A stretch of DNA of 64,000 nt from Microbulbifer sp. SAOS-129_SWC. GTDB taxonomy: Bacteria > Pseudomonadota > Gammaproteobacteria > Pseudomonadales > Cellvibrionaceae. Within the stretch, counting starts at the first letter, position 1, and every line of letters starts with the position of its first letter. A program made the translations under genes and the position numbers. The notes under the pieces are model-generated. The model worked only from the letters and a program-made list of their open reading frames with translations. It ran no database searches and had not been told where the DNA came from. This document shows, in pieces, positions 1 through 7,967 of this stretch. The DNA lies in contig NZ_CP155567.1 in the NCBI RefSeq assembly GCF_039696035.1, positions 4,397,001 to 4,461,000 of the forward strand. Reading direction: 5' to 3'.

Positions 1-88
1 GTGCCCGATGGAACACCGGCGTACCGCCGGCATCTCAATTTCCAGTAACAGCGGCAATTCTCGAAAGACTACAGGGATATTCCTTTAC

Positions 89-2137
89 ATGGCCTGGATC
101 AAGCGCACACTCATCGCCCTTCTCGTCATCGTCCTGCTGCTCGCCGGCGCCGTCGCCTGGCTGCTGGCCGGCCTCGACGTCAACCAGTACAAACCGCAAC
201 TCGAGCAGCTGGCCGCTAAGCAGGGCATTGCACTCAAGCTCGACGGCGATATCGGCTGGCAGCTGTGGCCGAACATCGCGCTGAAGCTGGAAGGCGTGCA
301 GCTGGCACCACTGCCGCAACCGGAACAGCCGCTGGTGCGCGCCGACAAGGTAGCGGTGGGGGTAGCGGTGATGCCACTGCTGAAACGGCACATCGAAGCC
401 AAGGAAATTGTGCTGCTGGGCCCGCAGATCGATCTCAGCGTGGACAAGAACGGCCGCGGCAACTGGGAACTGCTCAGCGACGCCATGGAGGCGAAGAAGA
501 AACAGGCCGCGGGCGAGCCGCCCAAGCTGAAGGTGCCCGCGCAAAGCGCCGAGAAACCGGCGCAACAGTTGCACCTGGCGCTGGAGAAACTGCGCATCGA
601 AGACGGCCAGCTGCGCTACCGCGACGCCAGCAACAACAGCGAATATCGCGTGGATAAACTGAGTGTGGCCGCCGACAACCTGGAGCCCGGCGGCGAACCC
701 GGCCACGTGCGCGCCAGCGCCGAGATCAGCGGCAGCGCGCTGAAACAGCCCGTCGACCTGGACCTGGACAGCACCCTGGCCCTGGACGAGGGTCTCAACG
801 GCCTGCGCCTGCAGCCAGCCAAACTCAAGCTCACCAGTGGCGAGGCCGCGGCCGAGCTGAACCTGCGCGGCCACGTGCGGCGCAGCGCCGCGGAAAAACC
901 CTGGCAGGTGCAGATGAACATCAAGGCGCAGGCGAAACCGCTGCGCCCGTGGCTGGCGGTCACCGGCACCGAACTGGTCACCCAGAGTGCCGAGGCGCTG
1001 AATCAGTTCAAACTCGAAACCAGCGTCGAAGGCAGCGAGCGCAAACTCGACCTGACCCCGCTGCAGCTGACCCTGGATAACACCACCTTCGCCGGCAGCG
1101 CCCAGCTGCGCAATGGCGATATGCCCGGTATCGACCTGACCCTGCGCGGCGGCGCCATGGTGCTCGACGACTACCTGCCACCGCCGGCGCCAGAAGCGGC
1201 AGAGGCCGCCAAGCCCGAGCAAACCCCGTCGGCCAAGCCGACCCCGCTGCCGCTGACCGCCATGCGCGGCTTCGAGGCCAACCTGGACCTGTCGCTGCAG
1301 CAGCTGCGCGCCGTGGACCTGCAGCTGGATCGCCCGCAGTTGCAGCTGACCGTGGACAACGGCCTCTACCAGCTGCAGAAACTGTCCGCCGACCTGTACG
1401 GCGGCCAGCTGAACACCAACGGCAAGTTCAACGCCCGCGCCCAGTCCGCGCAGGCGGAACTGAGCGGTGGCCTCGCCGATGTGGAAATCTCCAAGGTACA
1501 GCAGGCGCTGTTCCCCAGCGACCGGGTCAAGGTCTCCGGCCGCACCACCGTCAACTGGGCCGCGCGCACCAGCGGCCGCGACACCGCCGAACTGCAGAAA
1601 AAGCTGCGCGCCGCCGTACAGCTGTCGAGCAAGAAGCTGTCGCTGGCACCGTTCAACCTGGAAAAGGGCATGTGCCAGCTGGTCAGCTACGCCGAGAAGA
1701 CCCCTCTGCCGGAGCGCGATTGGCCGGCCAGCACCCGCCTGCAGGATGTGCGCGCCAACATCACCATCGAGGGCGACCAGGTCAAGGTGCAGGAAATCCT
1801 CGCCGGCGTGGAAAATATTGCGCTGACCGGCGACGGCACCGTCGACCTGAAAAAGGCCGATTTCGACTTCGCACTGGGCCTCGCGCTGACCGGCGAACGC
1901 ACCTCCGCCGACGGCTGCAGCGTGAAGAACGACCGCTGGCGCAACCGCCCGCTGCCGCTGCGCTGCAAGGACAGCTTCAAAGACGCCGGCGCCGCCAGCT
2001 GCAAACCCGACAGCCGCCGCCTCGACGACCTGGTGCGCGACGAACTGAAGTACAAGGCCAAAAAGAAGTACGGCGGCAAGGTGAAGAAAAAGGTCGAGGA
2101 GCTGAAAGACAAGCTCAAGGGCCTGTTCGGCAACTGA
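89..2137 (+). CDS. asmA: AsmA family protein
   Basis: This 682-residue protein has an N-terminal basic patch and a single membrane anchor (about residues 6-26), followed by a long periplasmic part of beta-rich, AsmA/YhdP-like repeats. AsmA-family proteins are thought to act in outer membrane biogenesis or bridge-like lipid transfer across the periplasm. A Lys-rich, probably helical tail of about 40 residues closes the protein. I chose the ATG at 89 because it places the membrane anchor at the extreme N-terminus and has an AGGGA-like ribosome site upstream; an in-frame start at position 8 would add 27 unlikely residues. A Pro/Ala/Lys-rich linker lies near residues 370-390. mutY follows after about 110 bases on the same strand. 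The family call is good; the substrate is unknown. Confidence 0.85.
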   Translation: MAWIKRTLIALLVIVLLLAGAVAWLLAGLDVNQYKPQLEQLAAKQGIALKLDGDIGWQLWPNIALKLEGVQLAPLPQPEQPLVRADKVAVGVAVMPLLKRHIEAKEIVLLGPQIDLSVDKNGRGNWELLSDAMEAKKKQAAGEPPKLKVPAQSAEKPAQQLHLALEKLRIEDGQLRYRDASNNSEYRVDKLSVAADNLEPGGEPGHVRASAEISGSALKQPVDLDLDSTLALDEGLNGLRLQPAKLKLTSGEAAAELNLRGHVRRSAAEKPWQVQMNIKAQAKPLRPWLAVTGTELVTQSAEALNQFKLETSVEGSERKLDLTPLQLTLDNTTFAGSAQLRNGDMPGIDLTLRGGAMVLDDYLPPPAPEAAEAAKPEQTPSAKPTPLPLTAMRGFEANLDLSLQQLRAVDLQLDRPQLQLTVDNGLYQLQKLSADLYGGQLNTNGKFNARAQSAQAELSGGLADVEISKVQQALFPSDRVKVSGRTTVNWAARTSGRDTAELQKKLRAAVQLSSKKLSLAPFNLEKGMCQLVSYAEKTPLPERDWPASTRLQDVRANITIEGDQVKVQEILAGVENIALTGDGTVDLKKADFDFALGLALTGERTSADGCSVKNDRWRNRPLPLRCKDSFKDAGAASCKPDSRRLDDLVRDELKYKAKKKYGGKVKKKVEELKDKLKGLFGN

Positions 2138-2159
2138 GCCTCGGCACCAGCGCGGGTAC

Positions 2160-2178
2160 GCCGGGCCAGTGGCCCGGC
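2160..2178 (+). terminator. GC-rich hairpin between asmA and mutY
   Basis: A perfect 8-bp stem with a 3-base loop lies 23 bases after the asmA stop codon. No T-run follows, so it may be a weak terminator or an RNA-stabilising hairpin rather than a classic intrinsic terminator. Confidence 0.3.
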
Positions 2179-2247
2179 GCCCGCCTTCCCTCGCGGAGCC
2201 GCAGGCCTTAGCATGGGCACCCCATGCCGCTGTAACCCGATCCGCCG

Positions 2248-3354
2248 ATGACTCCGAGCCAATTCCAACAAGCCGTCCTCAACTGGTTCGACCGCCACGG
2301 GCGCAAGGACCTGCCCTGGCAGCAGGACATCAACCCCTACCGGGTGTGGGTGTCCGAGATCATGCTGCAGCAGACCCAGGTGACGGCGGTCATTCCCTAT
2401 TTCGAACGCTTTATGGCCAGCTTCCCCACGCTGGAAAGCCTCGCCGGGGCGCCGCTGGACAAGGTGCTCGCCCACTGGAGCGGACTCGGTTACTACGCCC
2501 GCGCGCGCAACCTGCACAAGTGCGCGCAGACGGTCCTCGAGCAGCACGGCGGCGAGTTTCCGCGCGATGTCGAGGCGCTGGCCGCACTGCCCGGTATCGG
2601 CCGCTCCACCGCCGGTGCCATTGCCAGTATCAGCATGGGACTGCGCGCCGCGATTCTCGACGGCAACGTCAAACGCGTGCTCGCGCGCCTGCACGCCGTA
2701 CCCGGTTGGCCCGGCCAGACCGCCGTGGCCAGGCAGCTGTGGGAACTGGCCGAGACCTATACCCCGGCCGAGCGCGGCAACCACTACACCCAGGCGATGA
2801 TGGATCTCGGCGCAACCGTGTGTACCCGCAGCAAGCCCCGCTGCGACGACTGCCCCCTGGCCGCGGCCTGTGAGGGCCACGCCCGCGGCAACCCGCAGGA
2901 CTACCCGGGCAAGAAACCGCGCAAAGAGAAGCCGGTGCGCACCGCCACCCTGCTGCTGCTCGAATGCGACGGCGACCTGTATCTGCAACAGCGCCCGCCC
3001 AGCGGCATCTGGGGCGGCCTGTGGACCCCGCCGCAACTGGACGAAGACGACGGCGGCGACGCCAGCGCACAGGAGTGGCTGGCCGCCCGCGACCTGAACG
3101 CCGCACAGGTGCAAGCGCTGCCGCCCCTGCGCCACACCTTCACCCACTTCCACCTGGACATAGCCCCGGTGTGGATTCAGCTGCACCAGCGCCCCCTCCA
3201 GGTGGCGGAAGCCGGCGGCGGCTGGTATAAACTGCGCCAGCTCAACCGCCCGCGCGCGGCACAGGAACTGGGCCTGCCGGCCCCGATTGCCAAACTGGCG
3301 AAACAGCTGCTGGCCCTGCAGGCGCCACTACTGGCCGACTCCCCGGCACCGTAG
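2248..3354 (+). CDS. mutY: A/G-specific adenine DNA glycosylase MutY
   Basis: MutY removes adenine mispaired with 8-oxoguanine or G in base excision repair. The 368-residue length fits the family. The catalytic Glu37 sits in [10 protein letters not shown] at the same number as in E. coli. A helix-hairpin-helix (LPGIGRSTA) is followed by the conserved Asp in [10 protein letters not shown]. The [4Fe-4S] cysteines have the exact C-x6-C-x2-C-x5-C spacing ([17 protein letters not shown]). The C-terminal third is the Nudix-like 8-oxoG recognition domain. yggX follows about 120 bases downstream, as in many gammaproteobacteria, linking DNA repair with protection of Fe-S proteins. The spacer after mutY carries a small CCCGC-TT-GCGGG hairpin at 3367-3378. 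Confidence 0.97.
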   Translation: MTPSQFQQAVLNWFDRHGRKDLPWQQDINPYRVWVSEIMLQQTQVTAVIPYFERFMASFPTLESLAGAPLDKVLAHWSGLGYYARARNLHKCAQTVLEQHGGEFPRDVEALAALPGIGRSTAGAIASISMGLRAAILDGNVKRVLARLHAVPGWPGQTAVARQLWELAETYTPAERGNHYTQAMMDLGATVCTRSKPRCDDCPLAAACEGHARGNPQDYPGKKPRKEKPVRTATLLLLECDGDLYLQQRPPSGIWGGLWTPPQLDEDDGGDASAQEWLAARDLNAAQVQALPPLRHTFTHFHLDIAPVWIQLHQRPLQVAEAGGGWYKLRQLNRPRAAQELGLPAPIAKLAKQLLALQAPLLADSPAP

Positions 3355-3471
3355 TATTTCCCCCCACCCGCTTGCGGGAGAGGGCCGGGAGAGACGGACC
3401 AGGAGAGAGGGCCACCGCAGTCCGGCACGCATAGGCCCACTCACAGCCATACACAAACCACGGAGACCTCC

Positions 3472-3759
3472 ATGTCCAGAACCGTATTCTGCCGCAAGTA
3501 CCAACAGGAACTGGAAGGCCTGGACGCGCCGCCGTTCCCCGGCCCCAAGGGCCAGGACATCTACGACAACGTCTCCAAGAAAGCCTGGCAGGAGTGGATG
3601 GCCCACCAGACCATGCTGATCAACGAAAAGCGCCTCAACATGATGGAACCCTCCAGCCGCACCTACCTCAGCGAGCAGATGCAGAAGTTCCTCAGCGGTG
3701 AATCCTACGACGCGGCCGAGGGCTATGTGGCCCCGTCGGACGAGGGCCAAGACGACTAA
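3472..3759 (+). CDS. yggX: YggX-type Fe(II) trafficking protein
   Basis: This 95-residue protein begins [17 protein letters not shown] and keeps the conserved Cys7 and the PFPGPKG motif of YggX. YggX proteins are small cytosolic proteins that protect or support Fe-S clusters during oxidative stress. Start: ATG with GGAGA upstream. The C-terminus has a short acidic extension (SDEGQDD). The position next to mutY is the common gammaproteobacterial arrangement and supports the call. Confidence 0.96.
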   Translation: MSRTVFCRKYQQELEGLDAPPFPGPKGQDIYDNVSKKAWQEWMAHQTMLINEKRLNMMEPSSRTYLSEQMQKFLSGESYDAAEGYVAPSDEGQDD

Positions 3760-3804
3760 AAAGTGAGCACTCACTCACAGGAAAACTATTTAGCAATCAA
3801 AGGC

Positions 3805-3833
3805 TTGACTCGGCACCGCGGAGCAGGTTTAAT
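3805..3833 (+). promoter_or_regulatory. Sigma-70 promoter of the tRNA-Phe gene
   Basis: TTGACT (3805-3810) and TTTAAT (3828-3833) are separated by 17 bases, which is close to the sigma-70 consensus. A GC-rich discriminator follows (acgcgcctcgcg), as is typical of stringently controlled stable-RNA promoters. The tRNA begins about 40 bases downstream. Confidence 0.7.
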
Positions 3834-3872
3834 ACGCGCCTCGCGACGCCGGAGACACTCCGCAATCGCAAA

Positions 3873-3948
3873 GCCCAGATAGCTCAGTCGGTAGAGCAGG
3901 GGATTGAAAATCCCCGTGTCGGTGGTTCGATTCCGCCTCTGGGCACCA
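3873..3948 (+). tRNA. tRNA-Phe (GAA)
   Basis: A complete 76-nt cloverleaf can be folded by hand. The acceptor stem GCCCAGA pairs with TCTGGGC. The D arm is GCTC/GAGC. The anticodon stem GGGGA/TCCCC encloses TTGAAAA with anticodon GAA at 3906-3908. The T arm is GGTGG-TTCGATT-CCGCC. The 3' CCA is encoded. It is a single-gene transcription unit with promoter and terminator. Confidence 0.98.
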
Positions 3949-3951
3949 TAC

Positions 3952-3987
3952 AAAAAAAGCCGCACCCGAAAGGGTGCGGCTTTTTTT
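3952..3987 (+). terminator. Intrinsic terminator of tRNA-Phe
   Basis: An A7 run, a perfect 9-bp stem (GCCGCACCC/GGGTGCGGC) with a GAAA tetraloop, and a T7 run follow four bases after the tRNA CCA. The symmetry could let it work in both directions. Confidence 0.95.
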
Positions 3988-4272
3988 GTATCTGTTGTTC
4001 TGAGGTGGTTGAGAACCACCGATGTGGTTCGACTAATTGCGCCAGAAATTGGAAACGAGCGCGAACGCGCGACTAATCGGCAGGATTGCCGATTAGCAAA
4101 GCGCAGCTTCCCGAACGGCGCCCGCCAGGGAGGGCGTGAATCCCGCAGGGGCGTAATAGCCTTTATGCTGTTCCGATTATTCTGCCTCGACGCAGCCGGC
4201 TCTGACTCGTAATACCTCAACCCCAAGAACAACACAACTCAAATCCAAACCACGCCAGCTGAGATCAAACAT
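3988..4272. other. Structured non-coding stretch after tRNA-Phe
   Basis: I see no convincing gene here. The stretch contains several palindromes: a 7-bp hairpin at 4004-4020 (GGTGGTT/AACCACC), a perfect 10-bp inverted repeat with a 4-base loop at 4073-4096 (CTAATCGGCA/TGCCGATTAG), and a CGCCC/GGGCG stem near 4121-4136. Open frames crossing it on either strand are antisense-tRNA artefacts or lack ribosome sites. It could be a degenerate repetitive element beside the tRNA. Confidence 0.5.
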
Positions 4273-5052
4273 TCAATCCCGCCCACTTAGCCGGATATCA
4301 GAATCGCACTGCTCGTCACATTCACTGCGCATCTTTTCGCGCTCGTTGCGCAGCTCCTCCCGCGCCTGCGACAGCGCAGAGGCAAAGAGCCCGGTCGGTA
4401 CTGCAACAATGCCCAGCCCGAGCATCAGGATCAAAAAGGTGAACAACTTACCGCCCGCGGTTATCGGATACATATCCCCGTAACCCACGGTGGTCAGCGT
4501 AGTGACTGCCCACCACAGACAGTGGAATACAGACTTGAACTGTTGCGGCTGTGCCTGATGTTCAAAGTAGTAAATCCCTACTGCAGAGACATACAGCAGA
4601 ATACAGGCAACAAATCCAAACAGCAGCAGCTCTTCTTTGATGATCAATAAGGCGCGATGAAACCTTGAAATTGCCTCACTGTACTTGAGCAACTTCAGAA
4701 TCCTTACCAACCTGAGCAGGCGGAAAATACGCACTGCGCGAAGGTCAAGCCCTGTCATCAGGTAGAAAGGCAATATCGCCATCAAATCTACCAACCCGAA
4801 AAAACTGAATACAAATTTCAGTTTTCTCTCTGCCGCTATCAGCCGAATAAGATATTCAATCGTAAAAACACCGACGGTAAATATCTCAAATTTATCGAGC
4901 AGGTCTTTCGTCTGGCTGGAAAGATCGGGAATGGTGTCGATTGAGAAGGCGACAAGCGATAAAACGATCAGTGTTTGTATCGACAAAGAAAAGGCTTTTC
5001 CGGAAAGGTCAATGCCGCCAAATAAACGTGTGGGGCTTTCTTCAGCTATCAT
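4273..5052 (-). CDS. Six-helix voltage-gated potassium channel-like protein
   Basis: This 259-residue inner-membrane protein has the layout of a Kv-type ion transporter. S1-S3 are followed by an S4-like helix with regularly spaced arginines (RAVRIFRLLRLVRILKLLK, about residues 105-123). S5, a pore loop with the K+ selectivity filter TTVGYGD (residues 187-193) and S6 follow. A short charged, helical cytoplasmic tail (REELRNEREKMRSE) ends it. No RCK/TrkA-N domain is present. Start: ATG at 5052 with GGAGA upstream; an in-frame TTG at 5085 is less likely. The gene is visibly AT-richer than its neighbours, which suggests recent acquisition. It is divergent from the VOC gene. Confidence 0.88.
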   Translation of the reverse strand: MIAEESPTRLFGGIDLSGKAFSLSIQTLIVLSLVAFSIDTIPDLSSQTKDLLDKFEIFTVGVFTIEYLIRLIAAERKLKFVFSFFGLVDLMAILPFYLMTGLDLRAVRIFRLLRLVRILKLLKYSEAISRFHRALLIIKEELLLFGFVACILLYVSAVGIYYFEHQAQPQQFKSVFHCLWWAVTTLTTVGYGDMYPITAGGKLFTFLILMLGLGIVAVPTGLFASALSQAREELRNEREKMRSECDEQCDSDIRLSGRD

Positions 5053-5135
5053 GGGATCTCCGGTGAATGGCGCATATTTCCCCAATCATACAATTATGTT
5101 CAAATCCGCACAGTCTTTTTGATCGAGTAAACACC

Positions 5136-5570
5136 ATGCAGCTAACCCCCTTTCACCTCGCCATCCAGGTGCGCAGCATCCACGAGGCCCGCGATTTTTA
5201 CGGCCAGAAGATGGGCCTGCCCGAAGGCCGCAGTGCCGAGCACTGGATCGACTTTAACCTCTTCGGTCACCAGCTGGTGACCCATCTGAACCCCGCTATC
5301 GGTAAATCCGGCCAGGTGTCCGCCATCGCCAACCCGGTGGATGGCCACGGCGTGCCGGTACCGCATTTCGGCGTAGTGATGCAATTCGAGCAATGGCAGG
5401 ACTTCGCCGAGCGGGCGCGAGGTTTTGTCAGTGAATTCCTGATCGAGCCGCATATCCGCTTTGCCGGACAGCCCGGCGAGCAGGGCACCATGTTTTTTCT
5501 GGATCCCAGCGGCAATGCCCTGGAGTTCAAGGGTTTCCGCAATATCGAGGCGGAGCTGTTTGCCCGCTAG
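5136..5570 (+). CDS. VOC (glyoxalase/dioxygenase) superfamily protein
   Basis: This is a 144-residue cytosolic protein with two paired beta-alpha-beta-beta-beta modules. Expected metal-site residues are visible: His7 (FHLAIQV), a second His near residue 80 (PHFGVVM) and a Glu in GNALEFKGF. The pattern FLDPSGNALEFKGF is typical of glyoxalase/bleomycin-resistance/extradiol dioxygenase proteins. ATG at 5136 was chosen because it starts directly at the first beta strand; the upstream in-frame ATG at 5067 would overlap the promoter region of the divergent channel gene. The substrate cannot be predicted. Confidence 0.85.
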   Translation: MQLTPFHLAIQVRSIHEARDFYGQKMGLPEGRSAEHWIDFNLFGHQLVTHLNPAIGKSGQVSAIANPVDGHGVPVPHFGVVMQFEQWQDFAERARGFVSEFLIEPHIRFAGQPGEQGTMFFLDPSGNALEFKGFRNIEAELFAR

Positions 5571-5732
5571 CCCTGCGCACCGGGATTCGACAGTAAACTC
5601 CGGGGTACAGGAAATACGGTGTTGATTTCCCCCTACCCGTGAAAAGCCGGTAGTATTGACTGGAAGTTTCAAAAATCAACCATACCAACCAGCAGTACGC
5701 GGATATACCAACCTCAAAGACAGGAATCACCG

Positions 5733-6179
5733 ATGAATAAGACTATTCTCGCGGCCGTGACCACTGCACTCGTTGCATCCACGGCACTGGCCGAGCAGCC
5801 CGATAGCACCAAGAAAGAAAAGGCCGCGCATGATCAGATGCAGGCCCGCCACGAAGCCATGCAATCGATGCAAGAAATGGAAGCCAAGTCCGAAGACGGC
5901 GAGGCAATGGCGGAGAAACATCGCCAGATGGCCGCCGAGAAGCATAGCGCGGCAGAGGCAAAACACGACAAGGCCATGATGGCGAAATCCGAAGCTGAGC
6001 ACGAGGCAATGATGGCCGAGGAGAAGCATCAGAAAGCAGAAAAGATGCACAAAGATATGGAGAAACAGCGCGAGAAAAAGGCCAAGCAGGCCCGCAAGGA
6101 GCTGGACAAGGGTTCTGAAAAAGGCCAGGCCAAGCGCGAGGAACACAGCAAGAAGTGGTGGCAGTTCTGGAAGAGCTGA
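5733..6179 (+). CDS. Exported Met/His/Lys/Glu-rich coiled-coil protein, function unknown
   Basis: The 148-residue product has a clear Sec signal peptide (MNKTILAAVTTALVASTALA, cut after residue 20). The rest is almost entirely polar helix built from Lys, Glu, Ala, Met and His, with recurring pieces such as HEAMQSMQEM, EKHRQMAAEKHSAAEAKH and EHEAMMAEEKH. It ends in an aromatic basic tail (SKKWWQFWKS). Such a composition suggests a long periplasmic helix and could allow metal (Cu) binding through Met and His, but no known domain is recognisable. ATG has a GGAATC-like site upstream. A strong terminator follows, so it is probably a single-gene unit. Confidence 0.75.
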   Translation: MNKTILAAVTTALVASTALAEQPDSTKKEKAAHDQMQARHEAMQSMQEMEAKSEDGEAMAEKHRQMAAEKHSAAEAKHDKAMMAKSEAEHEAMMAEEKHQKAEKMHKDMEKQREKKAKQARKELDKGSEKGQAKREEHSKKWWQFWKS

Positions 6180-6197
6180 TCACCCGTTAACAGACCC

Positions 6198-6233
6198 AAG
6201 CAGGCGGACAGCAAAACTGCCCGCCTGCTTTCT
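6198..6233 (+). terminator. Terminator after the Met/His-rich gene
   Basis: A perfect 10-bp stem (AAGCAGGCGG/CCGCCTGCTT) with a 13-base loop starts 18 bases after the stop codon and is followed by TTTCT. The weak T-run lowers confidence slightly. Confidence 0.7.
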
Positions 6234-6399
6234 CCCTGTCTACTTTCGCCTGCAAGTATCAAAACCCTAATACCAGGCTCGACTCAAATCATTGCACCGA
6301 ATAGCGGCGCTCGATGGATGCATTGCAAAGTCATCTGCCAAGACTCTACCAGCCAGAAACCACCAATGTTCCGGTGAATGACGCAGACGTTCTCTCTTT

Positions 6400-7032
6400 T
6401 TAAACTGCGGCCAAATTTTCGTTTGGTGCTTCTTTAATCGAGGAGCGACATTCATCCAGAATGGCTTTATACGCGTTAATTGACCAGTTGAAATTCTCTA
6501 GCACTTTCGACTTTTCACTATCCGTAAAAGTCTCCAGAAGCCGTATTGCGCTGTTCACGTGGTCGACGTCTTCTTCTACGTGGATCTTCAAGAAATTCGC
6601 AGACCGATCGCCATATGCAGCGCGCACTTCGTTGAATATGTAGGGTCCATGATCCCGGGCCAGGATTTCCAGCATCAACACATACCCCAAAAACGGCCGA
6701 TCGCCATATTTTCGAATTACTTCGTACTGTTCCCAATAAAAGGTTCGCGTGCTCAACTGTTCACCGTAGTGAACAATATCCGCATCGAGACGACGCAAAT
6801 CGGACAACGCGATTCTTTCGTGACCATTCTCTTCTTGCCGATGCTCCCTATAGCGCTGAGCGGCTTCAGCATCCGACGCGTAGAACTCGCAGAACTCCAA
6901 CAATCTGGTGGAATGGCTCGTGTAGTAATAAGTCTGCGCCAGCCAGGATCTATAGAAATTCCGGTTACGCCATGACAACTGCTGTAGATAACCCTCAAGA
7001 CCGTCAAGCGACAACTGGTTTTCTAAACTCAT
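6400..7032 (-). CDS. Haem-oxygenase-fold diiron oxygenase-like (HDO) protein
   Basis: This 210-residue all-helical protein carries metal-ligand patterns of the haem-oxygenase-like diiron oxidase/oxygenase superfamily (the CADD, UndA, SznF, BesC group). In helix 1, H64 and H71 flank acidic residues in EHRQEENGHE. E122 lies in MLEILARDHG. The final helix has H151-x3-D155-x2-H158 (HVEEDVDHV), the same spacing as in CADD. Family members use O2 for N-oxygenation, C-C cleavage or fatty-acid decarboxylation. The start overlaps the end of the upstream acyltransferase-like gene by 29 bases, so the two are translationally linked and probably make one product. The gene is AT-rich for this chromosome. 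The substrate is unknown; a role in making a small signal or metabolite is inferred. Confidence 0.8.
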   Translation of the reverse strand: MSLENQLSLDGLEGYLQQLSWRNRNFYRSWLAQTYYYTSHSTRLLEFCEFYASDAEAAQRYREHRQEENGHERIALSDLRRLDADIVHYGEQLSTRTFYWEQYEVIRKYGDRPFLGYVLMLEILARDHGPYIFNEVRAAYGDRSANFLKIHVEEDVDHVNSAIRLLETFTDSEKSKVLENFNWSINAYKAILDECRSSIKEAPNENLAAV

Positions 7033-7684
7033 AATAAATATCTTCTTCTTTGATTAGTTTTTTATTCTTTTTAACTACATCGATTATGTGTGCAGGCGCA
7101 CTGGCTAGGGCTTTTTTCACATCCGCAGGCAGAAATTCGAAAAAGGTTGCCATTACGTTGTAAACGTGGATCTCACTGCGAAGCGCAGTGCCGCCAGTCG
7201 TACTGCATATCCTGTCAATACCCTTGCTGTCGTTGGTGATACTCAACATCTTGTCAAAGCCAACCCGTAGCGCTAACGCATTTCCGGCCAGGACCAATGT
7301 ATACAACAGCTGCCTGCCGGTCAGTCCCCGATAACGAAAATCGACCGTCGCATTGTTTATGAGTATTCCCCGGCGACCCCGTTCCGCCAACGTGGCTCTG
7401 AGTATTCCGTCGGGGATAAGATTAAACCAGCTGTCCTTGCAGGTTGATGAAGGGGCAAGGTCCACCAGCCGGTAGCCGACCAGTGCCGCACAGTGGCCAG
7501 TGTCGAAGGCCCCAACCCAAAAGCTTTGACGGGAAAATTCATCGGGATCGATAACTTTTTCCGGTAAATCAAACTGGTTACGGAAAGCATCTTCCCAGAC
7601 TCGATGCCATGTCTTGTATGCGGACGCACAGAACCCGGCTATCCCGCTGTTCTTGGCAGCACTTGGGAACACCACTATCTCCAT
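7004..7684 (-). CDS. GNAT-fold acyltransferase-like protein (N-acyl amino acid / autoinducer synthase type)
   Basis: The 226-residue protein resembles the acyl-homoserine-lactone synthase / FeeM-like N-acyltransferase layout. An aromatic-rich N-terminal helix (YKTWHRVWEDAF) is followed by an acidic segment (DPDEF) and strands in FWVGAFDTGHCAALVGYRLVDL. The core segment ATVDFRYRGLTGRQLLYTLVLAGNALA resembles the V/I-x-x-x-x-R-G-x-G acyl-CoA/ACP loop of GNAT enzymes. The C-terminal 60 residues are Lys-rich. I do not see the full set of invariant LuxI residues, so it may use another amine or acyl donor. ATG at 7684. It is the first gene of a two-gene unit with the HDO oxygenase and is divergent from the PAS-LuxR gene. 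The precise reaction is unknown. Confidence 0.6.
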   Translation of the reverse strand: MEIVVFPSAAKNSGIAGFCASAYKTWHRVWEDAFRNQFDLPEKVIDPDEFSRQSFWVGAFDTGHCAALVGYRLVDLAPSSTCKDSWFNLIPDGILRATLAERGRRGILINNATVDFRYRGLTGRQLLYTLVLAGNALALRVGFDKMLSITNDSKGIDRICSTTGGTALRSEIHVYNVMATFFEFLPADVKKALASAPAHIIDVVKKNKKLIKEEDIYYEFRKPVVA

Positions 7685-7967
7685 CGGAATTCACGGACCT
7701 TTACTTTTTATTCCTGGGTCAAATGCCGCACTCAAGAAATGAGAAGGCTGCTCTTTGATAGGGAATTCATACCGCGAGTAATTCAGGCGCTAAAAAGATA
7801 CGGCGTATTTCGAGGCCAAAATTTATCACTTGATGACCAGGTTCTTCTCTGGCTCATCCGTAAAAATACTTAGACGTAGAATAGCTTCAGACTATATCGC
7901 GTGATATAAAACGCGAAAGTTTTGTGACGCACATCACAAACCGAGGGCGACTACAGGAAAGTCATAA
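7685..7967. promoter_or_regulatory. Divergent promoter region between acyltransferase and PAS-LuxR genes
   Basis: This is a 283-bp AT-rich spacer. It contains an imperfect dyad CCAG-N8-CTGG (7837-7852), a palindrome ATATC-GCGT-GATAT (7894-7907) that overlaps a TATAAA-like -10 (7905-7910), and the CRP-type site listed separately. These are natural candidates for autoregulator binding. A short frame from an ATG at 7740 (44 codons) has no convincing ribosome site. Confidence 0.5.
7923..7938 (+). promoter_or_regulatory. CRP/Vfr-type binding site
   Basis: TGTGA-CGCACA-TCACA is a perfect match to the CRP core consensus TGTGA-N6-TCACA, extended by flanking T and A bases. It ends 29 bases before the LuxR-type gene start. 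If transcription starts at the TATAAA just upstream, the site lies downstream of the start and would suggest repression; activation of a promoter downstream is the alternative. Confidence 0.75.

Noticed and set aside
35..1222. Long minus-strand frame opposite asmA
   Set aside because: Low-complexity Gln/Ala/Gly composition typical of the antisense of a GC-rich gene; asmA on the plus strand is well supported.
3786..4235. A 149-codon minus-strand frame across the tRNA-Phe gene
   Set aside because: It reads antisense to the tRNA (the familiar RNRTTDTGIFNPLLYRLSYLG artefact) and has no ribosome site.
7837..7852. Classical lux box
   Set aside because: CCAG-N8-CTGG does not match the CTG-N10-CAG pattern, and the regulator lacks an autoinducer domain.
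7604..7873. Plus-strand frame overlapping the acyltransferase start and promoter region
   Set aside because: No ribosome site, no known domain, and it covers the divergent promoter; an internal 44-codon frame from 7740 is possible but unsupported.
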